A DNA stretch of 64,000 nucleotides, from contig NC_073746.1 in NCBI RefSeq assembly GCF_029784135.1, forward strand, positions 181,599,788 to 181,663,787. Direction: 5' to 3'. A model generated the notes under the pieces. That model did not search any database. It was not told the DNA's origin and saw only the letters and a program-made list of their open reading frames with translations. A program made the translations under genes and the position numbers. The DNA comes from Toxorhynchites rutilus septentrionalis. Taxonomy: Eukaryota > Arthropoda > Insecta > Diptera > Culicidae. Positions 1 to 11,215 of this stretch are shown here, piece by piece (the first letter of the stretch is position 1; each line of letters starts with the position of its first letter).

Positions 1-120
1 TTCCCAGTATTTCATTCGATACGAATACGGGACTGTGTATGTTAACTGAAAAAATATCGCCGCAATAGCCGTTATAGCTATAACACCAAGAAGAATAAAT
101 CTTGCGAAGCGTAATCAGTG
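1..120 (-). other. possible membrane-segment coding remnant at window edge
   Basis: On the minus strand one frame is open from about position 115 to the window edge and encodes a strongly hydrophobic stretch rich in Ile, Ala, Leu and Val followed by a Tyr/Pro/Arg-rich turn, which looks like a transmembrane helix leaving the membrane. A TGA lies in the same frame just upstream, and an ATG about 16 codons before that. The family is not recognised. It could be the end of a decayed receptor-like exon that continues outside the window, or chance in A+T-rich DNA. Confidence 0.18.
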
Positions 121-944
121 TATCGCCAGCTTGTGTATTATTCTCAGGAAGAGAAAATGAACCATGAATTAATTGCCTTGAGTTGATTCTACAAATTCAC
201 GCAAGCCATCGGCTCTTTCCAGGGCCATTAAAACTTTCTACTCAAGAGTTATTTAAAAATGTTGATGCATCCATTAATAATATCCGAAGTAATGAACGAA
301 TGAATTGAACAAAAGATTCTCGTAGTCGTCTTAAGTCAACAACGAAGTCGTGTCCTGGATGCAATCCTCTACAATTTTGCTGTCTCAATCACAAATTGCT
401 TGCCAAACAAGAAATTGTTTTGGGGTATTTCGAAGGTTTTTTTTGTTCTGAAGCACCCAGGCGATGTATTTCTGAAAATTACAACATAGGGAGTCGTTTG
501 TATGAAAGCTTGCAGGGCCTATATTCCATTGTTCTTAACATCGCATGTAAATTTTCAACAAATAATTCCAATGCAATCATCGTGGCAGTTGAGGACTCTT
601 CTTATGATTTTGTACGACATCTGTTCAGATTGAAGGTTTGATTTTTGGACGGATACAGAAATGTTTTCTTTATTCCAACCGTCAAGTTTTTGTCATTCTT
701 TGGTTTTTGTGCCGCAAGTTTCAGTCAAACACAAGAAAATGTTTTCACTACACTATTTAAGGTAGATTTTGCTCCAATCCAATTTTTTTATGGGGTAATG
801 GTATCGAACGAATTCAAATTTTCATTACGACTCTGCGATATTTATTCGCGCATGTTTTTTGAATTCATCGTGATATTGGACATCGCTTGTGAGCTTTCAA
901 AATCGATACACTCAATCAGCTTTGTTTGAGTGAAATGTTTCGCT
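121..944. other. non-coding, nothing recognised
   Basis: About 0.8 kb of A+T-rich sequence. Short open frames of 81-97 codons exist on the plus strand but have no recognisable domain and overlap a decayed minus-strand mariner fragment at the right. The 3' half of that mariner copy may lie here but has diverged beyond visual recognition. Confidence 0.5.
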
Positions 945-1419
945 CATGGTTGAAATATTTCAAAAAAAAGAAGTCCACTCGATTACGCTTCAACAACACC
1001 AAACCGGCTGTTGAACCATCATCGCGCCGCTTTTTTTGGTCGACAGTCAGCAAACGCAGCACCTATCGCGCAGATAGCTTTTTCATGTCCAGAGTATTGG
1101 CAAAATGTATCCCAATCGTTCTTTTAAAATGCCTACGGCTTCAGTTAACTCGCGTAACTTCAATTTACGATCGTTTAATATGTGTCGATGCACTTGTTTT
1201 ACGATTTCTGGATTCGTAGTCTCTTTCGGCCTTCCAGAGCGAGGTGCATCTGCGGTGCTTGTACGGCCCATTTTAAATTCCGCAAACCACTGATAAACTG
1301 TTTTTCTCGAAGGAGCAGAAGTGGAATAACATTTCGTCAACCACTGCATTGATTGTTCAGGAGTTTTTCCCACCAAAAAAACAATGTTTGATCAAAATGC
1401 GATATTCCTCTTTTTCCAT
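945..1419 (-). pseudogene. mariner transposase, N-terminal half, broken
   Basis: Minus-strand pieces encode the N-terminal DNA-binding part of a mariner transposase: a start with the typical MEK-E-YRILIKHCF opening (ATG at 1419), the GKTPEQSMQWL-type first helix-turn-helix, a WFAEFKMGRTS block, the GRP linker, and the second helix-turn-helix ending in the LDMKKLSAR and LTVDQK motifs. At least two frame breaks are visible, one near 1376 and one near 1083, and homology fades near 945 before the catalytic DD34D core. In the family this protein binds the terminal repeats and cuts and pastes the element. The terminal inverted repeats were not found, so this is a dead fragment. Confidence 0.8.
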
Positions 1420-2292
1420 TTTCTATACGAATGCTCAGGTAGCTCATGAACTTCACACATAAGCTGTGTGTGTCAAATGCATTGAAAAAGGGTGTAAATT
1501 GCCCGCTGACAAGAGCGAAACTATGTAAGAGAAATTGCAAGTGTTGTGCTTTTACGTTCTTTTACGTTACGCATTTGTGTTTCGAGCAACCGATTTACGC
1601 GCGGCCGTTGTATTAGTTGCGCGTTATTGGCGATAGGAAAAGTTAAGAGGACAAATGAGCAAAACAAATGTAAAGAAAAATGGGATTGGTTTCAATTTTT
1701 ATCAATTTAAATTATTTGGAGACCATAGAATTGCAATGGTCAACAAATCAAAGAAAAATTTCAATTTAATTGGTGTGAAAATCACCAAAATCCGCTTGCA
1801 ACAAAAATTGTTACTAATGTTAAAACTATTTCCTAAAAACGTTATACGTATTCTGATTTACCTCCCCAAGAAAAAGGGCTACGTCTTTGTCGAAAGACAA
1901 TCTTTCATCACCTCAAGGACATTCATATTGGAGATCCCAGTCCAAAATTTGTGATGCGAAACACCTTTGTAATCCTTGAATATCTGGACGCAGTCTTCTT
2001 ACATATGACATTGATTATGCAATCGCCAAAATCGCAATTCAATTGCTGAATTCAATGTTTTGATTGTGTCTCGTACTCATGATCCCACGCCTTATTTCTA
2101 ATAATGATACGTTTGATGAATGCTGGGCCGGATGCAACCTTGGTAAGCATGTCTTTGGCGATCTTAACGCGATTCTTCTCGACATCGACGGTGGGAACTC
2201 AAATCATTACCTTGAATGGCTCGAGGTACCGAGGCTATCGAAACAAATTTCACTGACCAGAACTAATGATACATAACAGTGATAAGTTGGCC
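1420..2292. other. non-coding, no gene supported
   Basis: A lysine- and phenylalanine-rich open frame of 99 codons at 1655-1954 (plus) and one of 70 codons at 2064-2276 (plus) are present, but neither has a domain, a clear start context or splice signals. Composition suggests chance open frames in A+T-rich DNA. Confidence 0.45.
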
Positions 2293-2499
2293 TCACAGAA
2301 CAATCAAATTGTTCCAAGTGCCATTGGTTGTCGTTTGCTGTAAAATGTCCTCAAGTGGACTCTCGCTAACCATAATACGATAAACGCAATGAAAAAGCAT
2401 TGCTGGGGGATTAATAATGAGAATGTGTTCTTCATCGGCACTTGCCATCCGACGGACCACCGCACCGGGGTCCGCTTCCCGCGAACGATTCAGACAAAT
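2293..2499 (-). other. possible ancient exon (minus strand)
   Basis: A stop-free stretch of about 68 codons on the minus strand has a more protein-like composition than its surroundings: an Arg/Asp/Glu-rich start, then a hydrophobic ILIINPP-type segment and a Cys/Tyr-containing helix-like run. The DNA is locally G+C-rich (2440-2480), unlike the flanks. An AG that could act as splice acceptor lies in the first third, but no convincing donor was found. The family is not recognised. It may be a real exon of an unknown gene or a decayed repeat. Confidence 0.2.
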
Positions 2500-4676
2500 T
2501 TATATTTTCGAAACTTTTTTCATCAGTGTAAAAATGGTGCTTCACGCCATTTTCTCCGTAGTTAAAGATAGAGGTGTGAAAAGCTGGTCCTCACCGCAAA
2601 ACGTTACCTACCGAACTACACTTTGGAGCGAGTGAGCACTCGCGCGGAAAGTTTTTGCCAGGAGAGTGAAAACTAATTTTCATAAATTAGGCATTAAAAT
2701 CAAAATGTGCTCTCGTTCTGCTACCAACGCGGTGCAAAACGTGGAGAATCGACTACGGGAAAATTTACCTAACCTCATTATGATTTTGAGGTTAATTATT
2801 CAGATTCTTTTTTCTTGTTGTTGGGCAAAAGTGCTGGGAGTGATTTTTGATTACATGAGCTAATTCGAGTGGCTCCGAATTGCGACAATTGCCTGTGGCA
2901 AAATATTCGTACATCCTTTAGCTTCATGATTTATTCCGTAGCAGATTGGATTCCGATTTCGAATTGAAATTCGGTGCAGACGGCAATGGGTTTGTGTTTA
3001 TTGATTTAGTTTACTGATATGTACAAAGCACATTTTGTTTACTTTCCACTTGTACAAATAGGACAAAACTTCTCGTTCTCAACGGTCGGTACTGTTTTCC
3101 GAGCATGCTTTGTAAGAGAGAGCAAAATGGAATGGTCGGTAGAGTCCCAATAACATCCGTATCAGGCACTGAGTCAAAGGATAGCAAAGGTTTGACTTTT
3201 TCTTGCAGATGAGAAGTCTCCAGCCTCCGAAGCATGGATCTGTAACTACATTGGACATAGCAGACGCTTATTTCGAATTCGGATGTTGTGCATGTGTGGA
3301 GATGATATGCAAAGTGCCAGATGGGGAGCAGTCCAAGATCTCCGTTTGGTACTTTATTTGGAATGTAAACCTGTGCTATTCGCAACACTAAGGGATGAAA
3401 GTGCGGTCATATTGGTCAAAATGCATCCTTGAGTTCACGTTTAGTTCGTGAATAAATTTCATGGAATTAAGAACAACTAGCACACTAATTTGCCAAAACT
3501 TATTCAATTGCAACTGAGAGAGAGAGGATAGATTATATCCTATTGAAAATTAACGTTTCGCACCGACGATGTGCTTCCGACAACTTAGGCAGTGAAACTC
3601 ATCCGCAACGGGGCTATACACCTATAATCCTTGCCCTGGCCCTTTCCAAGTGGGCAGAAGTAGATGAGCTAAACCATATGGAAGCCCGGTGACACGTTCC
3701 CAGCGATGGAAGCTTGTGTTACCTATCCGATGGTTCGCCCCTGCAGTGACATGGAGAAAAAGTAATGAAAATTTCCTACACAACATTTCAATTCCGAACT
3801 ATCTCGTTCTCGGACCGAGGACCAGCAGTTTTCCTTACCTTTCGTTTTTGGTATGCTGCTATGGGAACAACATGACACCGGAGTGTACCGGAGAGGCCAG
3901 TGAAATATGCAAATACACAACTATTTCACAAAACTGCCGACTGCTGAGTGCTCGTTCGAAGAATGGTGCAAAACTAATCTGTTGCTAGCGAGACAGTCCC
4001 ATCCAACCACATTCCGCCATTCGTCTCATCACTTTTGATGGTGCAGCAAATTCTCAAAGTTATAAAACCGTAAATTGGTCGTAAAGAAAATTGAATCGAC
4101 TGTCTGTTGGACTTTCCTTTCGTCGGAACACTGTGGGCCTGACGAAGCAAATTTGCAACTTACTACGGAAATAATCGCCTCGCACCAGCCATATCCGAGC
4201 CGGAACAGAAGCAGGGGGACCGTGACGGGCAGTGACGGAACCCGAAATGAGCCACAAATCAACAGTTTGTGAACGGTAGATACAACGGAAGAAAATGCTG
4301 CAATTAATGAGGATGCTGGAGAGTGGCGCACAGCACACACTGGGGAAAATCTCGGGTAAGGGATAAATTGTTTTTCTTCCATTTTGGTCGATACAAACGA
4401 AGATAAGTGCCATGCGAACGGTGCTCCTCACAGAATCACACGCCCCGAGAAGCAGCAGTGATTCGTATTTAAAATTCAATTAAACTTACTTTCGAATCGG
4501 GGGCTACCGTTCCGATTTTGAATCGTATGCAGTATTCAAAAATCAGCTGAGATGAAATTCGTCCTGATAATCGCAATAAAGTAGAGGACGGTGGTTCCAA
4601 ATCGAAAAGAGTCTCCGTCGAAATGAGAATGGCGCTGTCTACCGATTACCGCTACCGCTATCGCTAAAACTATATA
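2500..4676. other. non-coding, no gene supported
   Basis: Holds several open frames of 60-139 codons on both strands (for example minus 3011-3388 and minus 4060-4479) that overlap each other in different frames without domains. No RNA gene, terminal repeats or splice-bounded exon could be recognised. Confidence 0.45.
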
Positions 4677-5220
4677 ACAGTTCGTCTGAAAAGTTTGTAA
4701 GGCAACACAGTAAAACATTTTTTTCTTTTTTGCCAAATTCAATTCTATTTTTCAACATGATTGCCTTCGAGGGCGATAAAGCGATTATAGCGATCTTGCA
4801 ACTTTTCGTTACCATTTTTATAATACATAGTAGTGATTTTGGTTTTTCCTCAAAATTGGCCTCAGTTTCGGTAATCACTTCATCATCGGTCTTAAATTTC
4901 TTGCCAGCGAGTTTTCTCTTAAGGTCTGCGAACAGAAAACAGCCGCTGGTGGCCAGATCTGGAGAATACGGTGGATGCGGAAGCAATTCGAAGCCCAATT
5001 CATGCAAATTTGCCATCGTTTTCATTGATTTGTGATTTTTCCATTAACAAAAGTTGACAAAAGTTGCTTCACTCTCAATGTTGTAACTCATGAACCAATC
5101 GACCGATTGCTGTCAAATTTTGACACGTATCCATTGAAGGATGGTGCTTTGAGATAGTCAAGTAGATTTTTGCAAGAGACATCTAGACGTCAACCTTACG
5201 AACTTTTCAGCCGAACTGTT
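4677..5220 (-). mobile_element. internally deleted mariner element, copy 1
   Basis: A 544-bp element bounded by inverted ends of about 26 bp (ACAGTTCGKCTGAAAAGTTY at the left, its reverse complement at the right) and a TA on each side, the target duplication expected of mariner. Read on the minus strand it keeps the 5' untranslated region and the first codons, then jumps straight to the C-terminal third of the transposase, so the DNA-binding half and the first catalytic residues are gone. The same structure recurs at 9072-9596, showing that the deletion derivative itself multiplied. It cannot move alone and would need a transposase made elsewhere. Confidence 0.88.
4745..5044 (-). pseudogene. 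mariner transposase remnant (start codon joined to C-terminal part)
   Basis: The ATG at 5044 opens a frame that stops after 14 codons. The deletion joins it, out of frame, to the transposase C-terminal region with the LHELGFELLPHPPYSPDLA block that follows the second catalytic aspartate in mariner enzymes, the FLFADLKR block and the LAGKKF motif. A further frame change is needed to reach the normal C-terminus (IALEG-type ending, stop at 4745-4747). The third catalytic aspartate of the family's DD34D triad (usually SPDLAPSD) sits at a position where this copy reads SGC rather than SD, so it is mutated as well. Confidence 0.8.
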
Positions 5221-5345
5221 AGATGAAGAAAGCAGGAAAAATTACAACCAGAACCAAATTGTGAGTGTTGTGACGCATTTTCTTTACCATTACTGGAATT
5301 CAAAATATGTAAGTACTTGCTGATAATCACCTTCAATGATGAAAA

Positions 5346-5358
5346 CCCCCCCCCCCCC
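5346..5358. repeat. poly-C run
   Basis: Thirteen consecutive C residues in otherwise A+T-rich sequence; a homopolymer likely to be length-variable. Confidence 0.95.
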
Positions 5359-6229
5359 AAGATATGGGTATTGAGTGAAAAGGCTTTGATGAGTCGTAGA
5401 TTTATGAGTAGAATATCACTATGCACGATAACATTTATTATATTACATTGGTTACATAAATTTGAGTGTATTTTCCGTAGAGTTATCATTATTTGACTTT
5501 TGACGAAATTTTGATGGCATATCTATATTCCAATACGTGGTGGCGGAAATTAGAAGAGTCATTCTGCTCAGAAGAAATGACTTTTAAAGTATCATGTAAG
5601 GCGATGATGGATCACAAAACCGATATCTGCCACTAACCTTCAAACATAGCATAATAAATTTGTAGATTTGGGGTTTTTTCCAACAGTTTTTCTTGTAATT
5701 GTCATGGCTTAATCTAAATTAAATGAACCCACCAATCAGCGGCGAATAAAAAAACAACCGTTTTCATATATGTACAACTGCTATGAGTGGCAAAACGTAT
5801 AACCTGGCGTACTTAAATCTGCTGTATGGTCTTATTTCCTATTCGGAATACAAAACCGCGGTGTAAGAGATGCTCAAATGTGATTAAACGTGAAGGATCG
5901 AACACGAGCGGTATCAAATGCATCTTAAAGGTCTTGACATAACTCTAAAAAACGGTTCGCTACTCCAGAAACCGCTGATGATTAGCCTCAAACTTCTTCG
6001 TTCCTAAAAAGCTCTGGCACGATTTGCTGCTGCTGGACAGTTTAGTGGATGATTTTAACCTCAAGGTGATTGACCTCTAATTTTCGGCAGGGTCTACTTG
6101 CCCGAGGTTTTAGAGGAATTCCAAAAACTCATGACTCATGAATAGGAAGCACCGATGTTTGGATATTAGAATGACAATAAGAATGGTCATCTCGAGTTCA
6201 CAAACGTGAATTCCTGCAAAATGTTGATT

Positions 6230-6340
6230 CGGACAAAAAACTACCATATGCAAAGTATCAGCTCAATCGGACTTCATTTACTAGTGTCGCAAAGTCGTCA
6301 GAGTTAGAGTTTCTTGGAAACCGAAAAATAACCCTAAAAT
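6230..6340 (+). repeat. dispersed repeat, left copy
   Basis: Contains the phrase CGGACTTCATTTACTAGTGT followed by CGCAAAG. The reverse complement of 7620-7740 carries nearly the same phrase, and 61935-61975 carries a more diverged version. The family is probably a MITE or an end of a larger transposon; the inverted pair 1.3 kb apart could be its two ends. Confidence 0.6.
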
Positions 6341-7619
6341 CACCCAAAGCTAACAGGTAATCACTAAATCAACAGATATTTCCAGGATTGAACTGCATTC
6401 ATTTCTATATGACAGCAAAGGTTTATTGAACTCTTTATAAGACCGTGCCAACTTTAATGCGACCCGCAAAAAATATTTTTTTAGTTGCACTTGGAATATT
6501 ATTCCAATATTTTGCTTAACCCACGACTTCTAAAGATATCTGGGAATACTCTAATTTTTTAGGGCTGTTGAAAATGTACCATAATAATTTGGGAGTAATT
6601 TTTATGTAGAAAAACCGCGATTTTAGGGCCTCCTGTACTCGCACACAACATCATAACTCGCGCACGGCATCACAGACTGTGCGTGTCTCTGTTATATTGC
6701 TATTGTGTATTTTCAGGCGTTATTGGCATTTATTTAAGGAAAAAGATATAATTGAACGAAGAAACTCCCGATAATATGCGTTCTTAAACTTCATTCAGTT
6801 TTGATGGTCATTTAATTCACCCTCTTCAAAATAAAATTATTGATTCTCAGTCTGTGAGACCGTTTGGTTGGAAGTTTAGTTCTACTGTTTAAGATCATGC
6901 AGTTCTTTCAACAACATAAATTGTGTATTTGATGAAAAATTCAAATTTTCAATTTTTTCTTTGTAAGTCTATAATTTTTTTTTTGCTGCACTAGAAATAT
7001 TGTTTTAATTTTAACCAAACCAAAGGCTATGGCAACTATATTGCCACCATTTTTTTCAACTGTTTCAATAGTTAATGCTTTATCAATGGTAAATATGTGT
7101 TCTTCCTCATGTAAGGATTATGTTCTCTGCAGTCCACGGCCTTATGAAGGGTTGAAGCTTTAGGGATTCCTAAGTCTTTGTTGGACCTTGTTCTGGAGCA
7201 ATGGAACACTTCAGTCGATAACAAAAATGCGCTACGTCGAATTTATTTTTAGAGGTTGTTCACGATAATCCAGAACGTGGTATGGCTTTAAAACCATACA
7301 ATAGAAGAAAAACAGTAATAATGCATGCTACATATTTTTACCATCTACTAGGCTCAAAACAGCAATTTAAAATAAATTTAAAATTGATTTGAAAAATATT
7401 CCTTATCGTTTTACGTTCGTAGTCTTTCGAGGAAAGAACAGATAAAAATCAAAAATTCAAAAAAAACCACTTCGTGAACAAAGTTCGTCTGCTCATTTTT
7501 GGAGTTCATATTGTGAAATGCCATTTTTTCCAGTAAACAGTAAATTTCGACGTTTCATGCAATTCGAGGTCATTAAGCAACAGTTTTTTTTTGAAAACCT
7601 CCATTTCATGTAAACCTCA

Positions 7620-7740
7620 CTTTCCGTTTTTTGAAAAACTTAAACTTTGATAACTTTGCGACACTAATAAACGAAGTCCGCTGAAATTTTGCACTATTTT
7701 TTCATGGAAGTCAGCATTTTGCAGAAAGTCCCTTTCAAAA
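7620..7740 (-). repeat. dispersed repeat, right (inverted) copy
   Basis: Inverted partner of the repeat at 6230-6340, sharing the CGGACTTCGTTTATTAGTGT phrase on the minus strand and the adjacent CGCAAAGTT. With the left copy it could delimit an element of about 1.5 kb, but no target duplication was found. Confidence 0.6.
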
Positions 7741-7945
7741 ATTCACAGGTCACTTCTATAAATCATTCATTGGTACTCTAATGGGTATAAACAACACAGA
7801 CTTCAAATCTTGTAGTAAAGTGAATCGCTGAATCAATGGATGCAAAATGAAACTGTGTGTCCTTTCTAGGACAACATCTACAAAAATTCAGATTATCGGT
7901 ATTTACTCAACGATTACAATTGCAAGCTAATCCGAAGATTGAAAG

Positions 7946-7971
7946 TCTTCCACTGTTAGAACAGTGGAAGA
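7946..7971. repeat. short hairpin
   Basis: A perfect 10-bp inverted repeat (TCTTCCACTG) around a 6-nt loop. Function unknown; it could be a chance structure. Confidence 0.6.
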
Positions 7972-8399
7972 ACTAATCTGTTTAGTTTTAATATTTTACC
8001 ATATCTATCTCATCTTATTTTAGGCTCAGTGGATCGCTTAGATTGCGAAAATGCACAGATTGTTGTGTTCGGAAGTAAGGAAGAAGATTTACCCGTCCTA
8101 AAACCATAATCCATACCGAATTCGGAAAAGAACTCTGTCAGGTGACAGATTGTGAAACCCGCTGGAACAGTCAACTCCCAACTAGTACTGAAGATGTTTC
8201 ATAACATGAAGGGATAGATTGAAAAAGCGTTCAATGAATTGGAGAGTCACACAATATTCCGCTTCAACGATGAAAGGTTTGGAACGATAAAGAAGCTGTT
8301 TCGTGCTCTAAAACTCGTCCAAGTCGCAGTGGAGTATCTTTGTCGTGAATATTGTCCACGTTAATCAGACGTGGCTGGGCAAGTGCACTCTGAAAAGTC

Positions 8400-8735
8400 G
8401 TGCATCGTTGGTTTTTTTCATCCCATCTGTTTATTTTTATTAGGCTCATTTGGCAATTCAGTTGTAACAGAGCCGAATTTATTCGTGTACATATTTATCT
8501 CACGATAATTTGTTGTATATTACACTGTGGCTATTTAGGCCCAAGAGTATTCCTATTGTTCGAATGTTCACCAGTTGGACCATACACAGCGGGACTGTTG
8601 CGGGACCAATTACCGATGCAGCAGACCGGTATTACCGTCACTTGATGATCGTTGCGTGGACGTCATAGCTAGAATAACACACAAAGATGATCAATTCATG
8701 GCCCTGAGTTACGATCTCATGATCGTTTGATTAGT
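8400..8735 (-). mobile_element. retroposon 3' tail (minus), same family as 62455-62895
   Basis: On the minus strand this segment ends in AATTCGGCTCTGTTACAACT, then GAGCCTAATAAAAATAAA and an A-rich tail, the architecture of a LINE or SINE 3' end. The copy at 62455-62895 on the plus strand matches along most of its length, including a block around GTCCACGCAAC and a block around GGTCCAACTGG. The LINE at 63041-63930 ends in a similar GAGCCTTAATAAAAAT tail, so the same machinery may have mobilised all three. No coding sequence is retained. Confidence 0.7.
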
Positions 8736-9071
8736 AGCGGACACGCAACCAATTAGGCTACGAAGACTTCGAGAGCTATATTAATTAGGCAACCAGTTGA
8801 AATCCTATCGGTTGCAATTGGGGAAGCGGACACCATCGAAAAGTTGGTTCAGGATGATTTCATGTAAGATAATTTGTAAGCAAATGAAAAAAATGAGATG
8901 TGGTTCCCACAAAGGAAAATATTCGTGTTGGCAACTAGCTTGACTTTGCTTACAGGATTTTTAAAACTGTTAAAAACATGTTCGTACTACGAATCCGGAA
9001 CGTACCTCTCCATGTTGTTCGGTGCTTTCATATTATCTACTATGTAACATGTAACTATGTAGCATGTATTA
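8736..9071. other. non-coding, nothing recognised
   Basis: A+T-rich spacer between the retroposon tail and the second mariner derivative; no feature seen. Confidence 0.5.
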
Positions 9072-9596
9072 CTCAGTTCGGCTGAAAAATTTATAAGGCA
9101 ACACAGTAAAAATATTTTTTTTTGTAAAATTCAATTTTATCATTCAACATAATTACCTTCGAGGGCGATATAGCGATTATAGCGATCTTGCAACTTGATA
9201 CCATTTTTATAGTTCTCTTTCGGGTTTTCCTCAAAAAAGGCCTCAGTTTAGGTGATCACTTCATCATCGGTCCTCAATTTCTTGCCAGCGAGCATTCTCT
9301 TCAGGTCTGCGAACAGAAAATAGTCGCTGGGGGGTCAGATCTGGAGAATACGGTAGATGCGGAAGCAAATCGAAGCCATCAATTTTGCCATCGTTTTCAT
9401 TGATTTGTGATTTTTCCATTAACAAAAGTTGACAAAAGTTGCTTCACTCTCAATGCTGTAACTCGCGAACCAATCGACCGATTGTCGTCAAATTTTGACA
9501 CGTATCCATTGGAAAATGGTGCTTTGTGATAGTCAAGTAGATTTTTGCAAGAGGCGCCATCTAGACGTCAACCTTTTGAACTTTCCAGTCGAACTG
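9072..9596 (-). mobile_element. internally deleted mariner element, copy 2
   Basis: Second copy of the mariner deletion derivative found at 4677-5220, about 525 bp. It has the same inverted ends (CAGTTCGGCTGAAAAATTT on the left, matching reverse complement on the right), TA beside both ends, and the same junction between the start-codon region and the C-terminal transposase region near 9380-9420. It has its own small deletion around 9385 and substitutions, so the two copies separated some time ago. Shared junction plus different flanks means that the deleted form was itself mobilised in trans. Confidence 0.87.
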
Positions 9597-10110
9597 TTAG
9601 TATTGCTACTAAAATACTTAATGGTATGGGTGATGAATTCTTTACTTTTTAATGACCAAATTTGGAAAAATAATCCACTTCTTACCCATCGAATGAACTT
9701 TTTTTGATGTAGTATTAAATCTTTTGGGAACATATTGCGGGTGCAAATTGAAAAACAAAAAAGCGGTTGCATCGCGAAAATTGTTCAGTAACGAGCGCTT
9801 ATTGCTCAGTTATTTCCTGATGAGTTTACGAGGTTTTTGCATCAATCGATTTTTCCCCTAACAATCTATTGCAATGAGGATAATTATATATTTTATGAAA
9901 CTAACAATTGAAAAATGTCATGGCAACCTAATACCCCCTCTCCAACCCCCGACAATTGGAATTAAGGGGCGATAGCGGCATTCGTGAGCATTCGATAATA
10001 GAACTGCTACTTTTATCATAAAATGTGGCTCCGTTCAGTCCGGCGACAGAAAAGAAATGATATTGGGGAAGAAGATTCACATATCACTTCGCAATCACAA
10101 CTAAATGGAT

Positions 10111-10357
10111 ATTTCTTCTTCTTCATCATCTTGTTGAATTATGGAGACATTTAACTACTGGAGGATGGGATGAAGAGAGAGAAGTAGTTAGAGGTAATTG
10201 TAACGTTTGTAACGTTCATTCGTCTCTAGCCCTGAGAAGGGCCCTTGGGGATAACGCAATCCAAACTTTTTCTCCACCTGTCTTGGCAAAGACACTTCAT
10301 TGTCGTTCGACGCTACTCAGAAAACCTTGTTTCCGTAAACATCAAATGACGTTCTTG
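10111..10357 (-). mobile_element. 247-bp retroposon-like insert
   Basis: The insert is bounded by an 8-bp direct repeat AAATGGAT (10103-10110 and 10358-10365). On the minus strand it ends in repeated GAA triplets, as some mosquito SINEs do. It carries a 16-nt hairpin (10228-10243) with the form of a histone-mRNA 3' stem-loop, and upstream of it a short stretch that faintly resembles the histone H4 C-terminus. The nature of the insert is therefore unsettled: SINE-like or a processed histone 3' end. Confidence 0.45.
10228..10243 (-). other. histone-type 3' stem-loop look-alike
   Basis: Minus-strand GGCCCT-TCTC-AGGGCT is a 6-bp stem (last pair G-U) with a 4-nt pyrimidine-rich loop followed by A, matching the general shape of metazoan histone mRNA 3' stem-loops. 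It could also be a chance hairpin. Confidence 0.35.
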
Positions 10358-11136
10358 AAATGGATTTCCGAGCGGGCACCAGTTCACATACAGATTTGTG
10401 ATTCCTTGAGCCTGTTTTCAAAGCAATGTTTAAGCTATTGAAACAAGTTTTCGGGTCAAAAATTAACAATCATATAACTCTTAGACATTTTATCTTTTGA
10501 ATAAAATGCTTACAATCCACTTCGTTTCACTTGAAAAGAAATATTAACGATCAAAGCAGGAATCGATTTCTCCTCGAAAATACCCAGGATAAATAATACC
10601 CCCTCCCGGCAATTAGAATAATCGATTGATTGTGGCATTCATCGACAAATTATATTGAAACTCTTGCTTTCATCAAACAATATGGTTTCTTTGATATAAT
10701 ATTTTCTAAACAATATCAAACATTTTTTTTCTATTCTATCAAATCCATAGCCAATGTCACCATTTGTAAACAATCTGTATCGAATTGTCACCCACACTTC
10801 GTTTTTCGCTAAATGCTTCGTTCGGTTCGACTGCAAAAAAGAATTCGAATTGTGAGTATAGTGTTTAGGCGATCGAGCGAGACCATCTTCCCGTCATTTT
10901 CCAATCACAACTAAGCTGATTTCCTTTTTTTTTTTACAACTTAAATGCATTTTTATTCAAATGTTTTGTTATTTGAATACATATTTTACAGTGCAAGTGA
11001 CACAATCTGGGCTTTTCATCTTTGGTTCAGCTTTTGGAGATAAAATCATACTGTTGAGCAAAAGTTCCTTATTTCTAATTTGGCAGTTGTTCACCATTTT
11101 TAATGGTACTGTCTGAATTTAAATTGGAAAGAGACT

Positions 11137-11172
11137 ATTTATAAATTACTAACTAACTAACTAATAACTAAT

Positions 11173-11211
<39 letters not shown>

Positions 11212-11215
11212 TCTA
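11137..11215. repeat. (TTAG)n microsatellite in LINE 3' region
   Basis: Plus strand shows a long array of AACT/AACTA units; on the LINE strand this is TTAG repeated. It overlaps the end of the reverse-transcriptase frame (stop at 11208), so the array starts right at the end of the coding region. Confidence 0.9.

Larger units (their letters stand above)
5221..8399. other. non-coding stretch with dispersed repeats
   Basis: No open frame with a recognisable domain over 3.2 kb. It contains a run of 13 C, two diverged copies of one dispersed repeat in inverted orientation (6230-6340 and 7620-7740) and a small hairpin (7946-7971). The remainder is A+T-rich with no RNA gene seen. Confidence 0.55.
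9885..10550 (+). repeat. local diverged duplication, copy A
   Basis: Aligns by eye with copy B (10560-13250) in several blocks: a C-rich block near 9932 against 10598, a CAATCACAACTAA block at 10092 against 10901, a CCGAGCGGGCACCAGTT block at 10368 against 12529, and an AACAATCATATAA-CTTAGACA block at 10468 against 13196. Similarity is moderate, so the duplication is old. Copy A is split by a 247-bp insertion at 10111-10357. Confidence 0.65.

Noticed and set aside
1083..1376. A host gene for a SETMAR-like protein
   Set aside because: The mariner domain is broken by frame changes, lacks a fused SET domain and ends before the catalytic core.
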